DNA of 64,000 nucleotides from Puccinellia tenuiflora (lineage: Eukaryota > Streptophyta > Magnoliopsida > Poales > Poaceae). The notes beneath the pieces were generated by a model, which saw nothing but the letters and a program-made list of their open reading frames with translations, was not told the origin of the DNA and did no database searches. Both the position numbers and the translations under genes were made by a program. Where the stretch lies: assembly GCA_012064385.1 (NCBI GenBank), contig QRDG01000416.1, positions 834,783 to 898,782 on the forward strand, in the 5' to 3' direction. Within the stretch, counting starts at the first letter, position 1. The number at the start of each line of letters is the position of its first letter. Shown in pieces: positions 57,713-64,000 of this stretch.

Positions 57713-58477
57713 TCAAGCCGGAGATGGCTCCTCCGCAACCTTGTTTTCCCCTCCTTCGCCTCCGCCAGGACTGGGCGGATCGCCGCTCACCGCATCAGAA
57801 ACAAGTGAAACGGGGCGGTGTTCGATGACCTCATCGATGAGCCCCCAGGTGTGCGCCTCCACAGGGTCCATAAACATGTCCCTCTCCATGCACTTCTCGA
57901 CGCTGTCGATGTCCTGACCAGTGTGCTTGGCGTAGATCTTGTTGAGGCGATCGCGCACCTTGAGGATCTCCTTGGCGTGGATGGCTATGTCGGAGGCCTG
58001 CCCCGACGCCCCGCCCGACGGCTGGTGGATCATGATCCGGGCGTTCGGCAGCGCGCGCCGCTCGCCGGGCGCGCCCGCGGCGAGCAGCAGCGAGCCCATG
58101 GACGCGGCCTGGCCGATGCAGAGCGTGGTGACCGGGGAGCGGATGTACTGCATGGTGTCGTAGATCGCGAGGCCCGCGGTGACGACCCCGCCGGGGGAGT
58201 TGATGTAGAGGTGGATGGGCTTGGCGGGGTTCTCGGACTCGAGGAAGAGCAGCTGCGCGACGACGAGCGACGCCGTGTCGTCGGCGATGGGGCCGTGGAT
58301 GCAGACGATGCGCTCCTTGAGGAGGCGCGAGAAGATGTCGTAGGCGCGCTCCCCGCGGGACGTGTGCTCGATGACCATGGGGACCAGCCCGTACTCGCGG
58401 CGCGGGGTGTGCCCCGCCGCCGGGGTTGACGAGAAGAAGGCCCGCGGGGCGGCGGCGGAGGCGAGGCGGCGCAGCAT
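57713..58477 (-). CDS. CLPP2: Mitochondrial ATP-dependent Clp protease proteolytic subunit
   Basis: A 254-codon single exon. After an Arg/Ala/Ser-rich presequence (about residues 1-28, typical for mitochondrial import) the protein follows the ClpP fold: LVPMVIEHTSRGERAYDIFSRLLKERI (in part), INSPGGVVTAG, nucleophile Ser126 in GQAASMGS, His151 in MIHQPSGG, and Asp200 in ERDMFMD, spaced as in bacterial ClpP. ClpP forms tetradecameric rings that degrade proteins fed by ClpX in the matrix. Similarity to Arabidopsis CLPP2 (for example YDIFSRLLKERI, GLAIYDTMQYIRSP) supports the name. The frame is open upstream to 58825, but the ATG at 58477 gives the presequence expected of the family and I use it. 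The C-terminal tail is a Gly/Pro/Glu-rich extension. Strong GC3 bias. Its 3' flank is tandemly duplicated. Confidence 0.93.
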   Translation of the reverse strand: MLRRLASAAAPRAFFSSTPAAGHTPRREYGLVPMVIEHTSRGERAYDIFSRLLKERIVCIHGPIADDTASLVVAQLLFLESENPAKPIHLYINSPGGVVTAGLAIYDTMQYIRSPVTTLCIGQAASMGSLLLAAGAPGERRALPNARIMIHQPSGGASGQASDIAIHAKEILKVRDRLNKIYAKHTGQDIDSVEKCMERDMFMDPVEAHTWGLIDEVIEHRPVSLVSDAVSGDPPSPGGGEGGENKVAEEPSPA

Positions 58478-58979
58478 GGCGGCGGCGGCGGCGGCGCTAG
58501 GGTTCGGGGCTGGGTTTAGGGGATTGGGTCTGGGCTTGGGTCCCGGCGCGGCGAGGTGAGACCGAGACGGGAGGGTTGGGAAAGGGGAGGAGGCGGTTAG
58601 AGACAGACGAGTGGGGGCGGAGGGGAGCATGGTGGGGTCGGAAGGTGGTGGGCTCGGGGGGAAGCCATTGGTGGGGGTAGCTTGTAGGTGAGAGTAAGGC
58701 CTGCGAGGATGGAGGAGCAGCAGGTCTAGTTGTTGCGAGATGTAGGGGATGGGAAGCGTGTGCGGTTGCGGTTGTTTGTTCCTTCTTATCGTTTCACCGT
58801 GTGCTGGGCTGTATGGGCTCTCCATCTGGGTCTTTTGGGCCCTGCAAAGAACTTCGGGGAAAGGGAAAGGAACTCCCCATTCCCTCCAGAGAAACCCCTC
58901 GACAAAAAAAATCTCTCCACAGACAAAAAAAAAAGGAACTAATCAAAATCCCACTCCTACCTAAAAAAAAACTAAATCC

Positions 58980-59880
58980 CTAAAATATCCATTGAATACT
59001 AATTTCAAGAATCTTGGAACAAAGAGGCAGAGGGAAAGACCCTAGCAGAGTATTCAACATGTGTTTCAATCGGATTCCAACGCCTCTAGTGGCTTATCAA
59101 TTGACGAGATATTGAGATCTTGAGCGTGGGACGAGTCCTTTGCGCGGCGGCTCGGCGGAGGAGACATCGTTGTACAAAATAAGAGTCGCATGGCTCAGGC
59201 CTAATTCATATGAACGTTGTGGGCAATATTAGGGGTGTTTGTGTTGTTATAGTCCGACATGTCAACCATTTTTTTTTATCATTGGTGGTGTCTAGTTCAT
59301 ATTATTGGCGGTTTTTCTTTCTACTGTATTGTACTTCTATTCTTGTCTCCCAGGTGTATATCGAGGAAGCAATGCCTTGGTGGTTTGTCTCGTGAGGGAT
59401 ATGTCATGTTCGACGATTTCAGGGGCTCATGTATTGCGATGAGAGGGTCTTCAAAACATTATGTTAGTTTATGCAAGTCTGAAGTTTTGCAGTGTTTTCA
59501 ATGTGTAAGGGAGGAACGTCAAGATGAAAAATATGGGGTAGAATGACAACGAACGACTTTTTATGTATCGTCTGATTATATAAGGTATATCTGTTGTTCT
59601 TGCCACCTTATTCAAGTCTGAAGTTCTGCAGTATTTTCAATGTATAATGGAGGAATGTCAAAATGCGAAAACGTGGGGGCAAAATAAAAGACTACGATTT
59701 TTCATACAACTTCCGGATTTTTTTTTGTTTGTGCTTGTTTATCATATATCAAATATAGTTTTTCTTCTAACAAAACTTGTAATCCATCTCGGCTCATGCC
59801 TAATTCATTCTAAATGTTTGCTAAGACGTGCTCAATGGTGGTGTAGTTTTTTTTTCTATGGACCCAATCGTGGTGCTAGT
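58980..59880. other. Intergenic DNA, short direct repeat, no gene
   Basis: A ~100-bp direct repeat lies at about 59475-59575 and 59614-59710 (AAGTCTGAAGTT, GCAGT(G/A)TTTTCAATGT, GGAGGAA(C/T)GTCAA). No protein-like frame was found. Confidence 0.5.
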
Positions 59881-59882
59881 TA
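59880..59882. repeat. Probable Harbinger target-site duplication (left)
   Basis: TTA, matching TTA at 63306-63308; PIF/Harbinger elements duplicate TWA. Confidence 0.6.
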
Positions 59883-60340
59883 GGGGCACTTCTTTTGGGC
59901 TCCTGCTTATGCATAAGCTAGCTTCTGGATTTCGGTGGGGAGAAACTGTGGTGGGTAGAAGCTGTCAGAAACTCCTCAGGAGACTTCTTTTGGGCTTATA
60001 CTGTTTTTGCTTATTTGTTGTGATAAGTTGTGAGATGTCCTTAACGCCCTTGGATTTGATAATTTCTGACTTATACTTATTTGCTGCGTTGAGTGTGAGA
60101 AATGACAAGAGTAAAAATAAAAAATATGAAAAGGCAAATAACTGGTCTCATAATATAATTTAGTACATGCCAAAATAAAAGAAATGTCATAGTAATTTCG
60201 AAATTACAATAACAAGAACTTCTCAAGCTGCTATTCCTTCAGCGATGCTCTGTCGTAGTGCACCCATGACGCTATCAGATGAAGATGGAGCGGCTCCACC
60301 AACATGAGATGCACTATCCGGATGTATATACGGGCACCGC

Positions 60341-61433
60341 TCAAACGTGGCAAAGTGCTTCGTATAGCTTACTGTCACGGATGAAGTTATGCAAACACAT
60401 GCATGCAGTGATGATCTTCGTTTGCGTGAGAGGGTCGTGAAAATGTGGCATTGCAAGCAGAATGCGCCACTTCATCTTCAGAACACCAAATGCTCTTTCA
60501 ATAGCATTTCTTAGATAGGAATGGATATAGTTGAATCTCTCCATCATGTTTTGTGGAGGCGCCCCTTGAAATTCAGGAACATGGTAGCGCTGCTCCTTGA
60601 ATGGGGCGAGATAACCAATTCGGTTTGGATATCCAGAGTCAACAAGAAAGTATCTTCCTGCAAGTAGCAACAATATCAGAACATAACTATAGTATTTCTG
60701 AGTAAATAGATGCGAAATAATTACCAGCAGGAGGGTGTGGATAATTGGCGAAATGAGGCCGAGCATCAGTCCATACACGTGTATCATGAACAGATCCAGC
60801 CCATCCAGAAATAGCAAATATGAACCTCATGTCAAAATCACAGATTGCCATCACATTCTGACTTGTAAAACCTTTTCTGTTACTGTGTTTGACCTTCTCT
60901 TTTGAAGCAACTATGACAGGAATGTGTGTTCCATCAATTGCTCCAATGGCATCTTTGAAATGGGGCCAGAATCTAGGATGTGTAAGTTTATCATGAACTT
61001 GGGTGAAAGTAGGATCGTTAGGACTAATATAATCACCCGCCATACGATCAACACAGTCTAACACATGATGAAACTTGTTGCTAACAGTAGAAACACTATG
61101 CTCAAAACGATCTGCAGCTTGACTATTGGACTCAGGTGTGCCCAACATCCACAGAAACAAAGCTAGTGATTCTTTACTTGACATCTGAGAAGTGGACTGA
61201 AGGCCATAGTTAGCAACAAGAGTGTCATGCAGACTTGTAAAAACTGACCTCCTCATTCTAAAACACTTGTAGAATCTCTCTGGATCCTTCATCCTCTCCT
61301 CGACCCACTGTATTCCTGTCATCAATGGCACTCTTCTTTCCGCATAAGGAGCCTTTTCAACTTTCTCACAATCAACAATACAAGCCGCAAGCATCAAGCA
61401 CATGTCAAACTCATCGCCAGAATCATCATTCAT
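60341..61433 (-). CDS. Intact PIF/Harbinger transposase (ALP1-like DDE nuclease), two exons
   Basis: Exon 1 61433-60725 and exon 2 60657-60341 are joined across a 67-bp GT-AG intron, giving 341 codons and a stop. The join restores PPAGRYFLVDSGYPNRIGY (in part), a conserved Harbinger block. Catalytic acids: Asp167 in AIDGTHIPV, Asp217 in GSVHDTRVW, Glu290 in IERAFGVLK. A helix-turn-helix-like region (about residues 80-130; SKESLALFLWMLG, SVSTVSNKFHHVL) should bind DNA. The family cuts its own inverted-repeat ends and needs a separate Myb/SANT-like protein for nuclear import and targeting; that partner is only a relic here (61770-61950). The start MNDDSGDEFD is typical. An alternative is a domesticated ALP1/HARBI1-type gene, but flanking inverted repeats favour a transposon. 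Confidence 0.85.
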
Positions 61434-61439
61434 CTATAA

Positions 61440-61760
61440 TTGGACAAAAAATAAATAAGATTCAAATACATGGACTAAAAATAAATACTAGTCTCATGAC
61501 ATAAGACAAACTGGAAGCAAATACTAGTCTCATGAAATAACAAATACAAATAGGAAGCAAGTACTACTCTGGTAACAAATACAAACAGCAAGCAATTATT
61601 ATTAGTCTCATGACAAATACAAACTGGAAGCAAATATTTGTCTGATTACATAACAGATACAAACAGGAAGCAAGTACTACTCTGGTAACAAATACAAACA
61701 ACAAGCAATTATTATTAGTCTCATGACAAATACAAACTAGGAGCAAATTATTAATCTCAT
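61440..61760. repeat. Short tandem-repeat array within Harbinger element
   Basis: Units of about 36-40 bp built from 'caaatacaaac(t/a)ggaagcaa' and 'agtctcatgaca' repeat eight or so times, with a near-identical higher-order period of 113 bp (for example 61558 and 61671). It lies directly upstream of the transposase start on the gene's own strand. Confidence 0.8.
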
Positions 61761-61769
61761 AAATAATAC

Positions 61770-61950
61770 ATACTACTTCTTCTTGTTATGCTGCTCCCAT
61801 GTCATCTTAACCAAATTAGCATAAACCATTTGAATTCAAAACTTGGACCTAACGATTATTTGCATTGACCTCTTCAATACACATGTCAAGAATACACGAT
61901 GTGCCACGGCATTCCAACTAGCTTTCACTTGTTTCGGCTTTACAATCTAG
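61770..61950 (-). pseudogene. Relic of Myb/SANT-like Harbinger ORF1
   Basis: On the minus strand one frame reads ILDMCIEEVNANNR, then after stops and a frameshift VYANLVKMTWEQHNKKK. Together they parallel the plant Myb/SANT-like DNA-binding domain that starts W...LLDLCIEEVxAGNR and continues GYxNLVKKFxExTG. Harbinger elements carry this as a second gene. This copy is too damaged to function. Confidence 0.45.
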
Positions 61951-62742
61951 ATGCACAACAACAATGAAATTAACACTACTTAAATTACTAGCCTAACATT
62001 ATCTTTTCGCAAAAAAAAAGGACTAGAAACCTACGGAGCACATCCAATACACCACTAGATACTACCAGATTAATTTCAACATGCAGTATAGCCATGTACC
62101 ACCACATCCAGTACACCACTAGATACTAGTAGATCAATGTCAACATGCAGATCAACACATCGAGTAAGAAATTTAGAACAAGTAGAGTTGGTACCGGTGG
62201 CTGCGATGTCGACATGCTTCTGCGGGGAGGTGGCCGGTCGACCTTGCTAGGTAGGAAGGCGGCGGTTGGTGCCGGCCTGGTCGAGGACGGGAGGACACCA
62301 GGGCGGCCGGTCGGAGACGGGGAGGATAGGAGGTCGGCCGATCGGGGATGGGGACGTCGGGGACGGGGAGGAGAGCAGGGGGTCCGGTCGGGGACGGGGA
62401 CGGTGTGGAGCGAGGCGGCGGGGATCTAGGCGGCGGGGAGCGGGACGGCGGCGGCCCGGCGGAACCCTAGCTCGTCAGCTCTCCTCACAGACACACGGGC
62501 TGGGGAAAGAACGGGGATATGAGCGAGCGAGCAGTTTCTTTTCTTTCTTTTGTCCTCTCTAATCGTTATCTTATGGAGTGGCATTTCATGTAATTTGCTA
62601 CGACACGGAGGGCACTGCGGAATACCGGTTCGTGAGAAGCTCGGGAAACAGGTCGATCCCAGTTTCTGGAATTGCACTACGATGGCGCTTCGCGGTCCAG
62701 GGAAGCTCGCCACCAACCCGACACTTCTTTTGGGCTTCTGCT

Positions 62743-63266
62743 TAGGGCTGGACTAACGAGCTACTCGGCTCGTTAAGGCTCGGCTCGTTAAGACTCGTGA
62801 TCATTAAGGCTCGAATCGTTAAACTCGTTAAGGATAACGAGCTAAATACAAAGCTTGGCTCTGTTCGTTAAATGTTCACGAGTGCTCGCGAGCAGCTCAT
62901 TAAGAAAATACATCAGAAATCAGGATACATCAGACCGTCATGCATGTAAAAATGCATCGGTCCAGCCGTTCACAAGTAGGAATACATATACGCATCAAGC
63001 TAATTGAGCAAGCTAGCTAGTAATCATCAGAAACAAAGTAAGTGCTAGCGAGAAAATAGAATAGGAACTACGGACGCAGCCATGTGACATGCTGCTATCA
63101 AGCTTAACGAATAGCTCGTGAAACTCGCGAACTTGATTGTTTAGCTCGTTAGTGTTAACGAGCAAAAATTGCTGCTCAGCTCAGTTCGTTAAGATAACGA
63201 GCCGAGCTCAAACGAGTCGAACAGCCGAGCTTTCGTTAAGCTCGTCGAGCTTTATGTCCAGCCCTG
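62743..63266. mobile_element. hAT-like MITE with GCTCGTTAA subterminal repeats
   Basis: The ends are TAGGGCTGGAC and, reverse-complemented, CAGGGCTGGAC, a terminus typical of hAT-type MITEs in plants. Both flanks are filled with repeats of GCTCGTTAA/ACGAGC in direct and inverted order. No matching 8-bp flank was found, so insertion history is uncertain. Nested in the Harbinger element. Confidence 0.55.
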
Positions 63267-63305
63267 GACCCCGAAGCCATCCGAGAAGACCAAAAGAAGT
63301 GACCC

Positions 63306-63308
63306 TTA
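63306..63308. repeat. Probable Harbinger target-site duplication (right)
   Basis: TTA, see 59880-59882. Confidence 0.6.
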
Positions 63309-64000
63309 AAAACAGTAGCCGGCCAGTGTTTTCGCGCAAGAGCTATCCTATTGCTATTTTTCGAAAGTAACACCTGTGGAACAGTTTAAACGGCGTTTGC
63401 TTAAAAATAAAAAATCAATCTACGTACGTACTGGTCGCAGATCTTTGCCTGCTCAATTTATGAACAGTAGCAGCAGCCTGCAGTCACTTTCACGAACAGC
63501 CAAGTGAGAGAGAGAGGTTGTTGCTTGGTCTGCGCCGTCTGGAAGTTCCAATTGCGGCCGCAGTTGCGAAGTGACGAAGCCCTGGATTAGTCGGTTTTGC
63601 TTTTGCATCGGGATATTTATAGTGGGCCCGCCAATTGTCCGAACGGCATGGAACAAGGACTGACGGCGGCCGTTTTGCTAGCTCCAAAGTTGGTTTGGTT
63701 TTGGCAACTTTTCATAGAGAAACAACTACTACTACTCCGTATCACCGAACTTTAGGTAGTGGTCGCCAAATTACATGTAACAACTTTTTGGGCCGTTTCG
63801 CTCCTGAGCCGGTGGGTAACAGACATGAGGGGGACAAGCGGCGCCGTAGTCTGTATAGTTCAGGATTCAGAACAGCGATAGCGCACAAATTAACCCATTA
63901 GTATATAACTGCGAGTTCTTCTAAATAGCTAGTGGTTTGTTTGTTCACACGTGAGGTTTAACGTTCCCAACTCTTACTTTTTCTTTGTTAACAATATATA
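63309..64000. other. Right-edge intergenic DNA, no gene seen
   Basis: No recognisable protein. A TATTTATA at about 63615 could be a TATA box on either strand, but no gene is attached to it within the window. Confidence 0.4.

Larger units (their letters stand above)
59883..63305 (-). mobile_element. Probable complete PIF/Harbinger DNA transposon
   Basis: Ends are GGGGCACTTCTTTTGGGC and, reverse-complemented at the right, GGGTCACTTCTTTTGGTC (16 of 18 matching), flanked by TTA. The element encloses an intact transposase, a decayed Myb/SANT-like partner, an array of short repeats and, near its right end, a hAT-like MITE. A caveat is that a direct-orientation copy of the left-end phrase occurs at 62722, so the right boundary may be composite. 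Confidence 0.65.

Noticed and set aside
57818..58429. 203-codon plus frame opposite CLPP2
   Set aside because: Antisense shadow of the ClpP coding region; low-complexity Arg/Asp/Val/Gly content.
58478..58825. In-frame N-terminal extension of the ClpP frame
   Set aside because: Pro/Ser-rich, not conserved in the family as I know it; the ATG at 58477 gives a standard mitochondrial presequence.
61440..61760. Possible CRISPR-like array
   Set aside because: Units are contiguous and degenerate without unique spacers, and the genome is a plant.

Overview
This is nuclear DNA from a grass. The transposon content points to the wheat-barley-Aegilops tribe (Triticeae): Copia LTRs of the Angela/WIS/BARE type, 1.6-2.3 kb Gypsy and Copia LTRs, and CACTA, Mutator and Harbinger elements, with a few intron-bearing genes between them. 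No bacterial operon, CRISPR array, rRNA or tRNA gene was recognised. Family names for repeats come from memory of Triticeae repeats and were not searched.

Layout. 1-7.4 kb: minus-strand Gypsy-type retrotransposon (leader, PBS, LTR) whose LTR is split by a fragment of a second LTR element and by a 5'-truncated LINE with a 13-bp target duplication; it meets another Gypsy-type LTR head to head near 6.0 kb. 7.4-10.2 kb: truncated relative of the large element at 32-43 kb. 11.7-15.4 kb: truncated Angela/BARE-like Copia element. 15.7-17.2 kb: small CACTA element with a CCT target duplication. 18.3-19.8 kb: Helitron-like repeat. 20.4-20.7 kb: broken UDP-glycosyltransferase fragment ending at the window's single N. 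20.7-22.1 kb: LTR fragment and LINE remnant. 22.4-23.0 kb: intact isochorismatase-family gene. 24.2-31.8 kb: RNase H-like fragment, two solo LTRs and decayed repeats. 32.06-42.82 kb: complete 10.8-kb LTR retrotransposon with 5-bp target duplications, an intact gag and no recognisable pol. 43.5-46.4 kb: dead Harbinger transposase and dead Copia pol tail. 46.7-48.2 kb: non-autonomous Mutator-like element with a 9-bp target duplication. 48.6-52.6 kb: eight-exon serine carboxypeptidase gene. 54.1-57.7 kb: tandem duplication of the DNA downstream of CLPP2. 57.7-58.5 kb: mitochondrial ClpP protease gene (minus). 59.9-63.3 kb: probable complete Harbinger element with an intact two-exon transposase.

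The genes likely to be expressed host genes are the isochorismatase-like hydrolase, the serine carboxypeptidase (secretory/vacuolar) and CLPP2 (mitochondrial matrix). They are unrelated in function and are not organised together. Exon boundaries were assigned by hand from reading frame and splice sites. The most unusual items are the gag-only retrotransposon with nearly identical LTRs, the intact Harbinger transposase with its decayed partner gene, and the CLPP2 downstream duplication.
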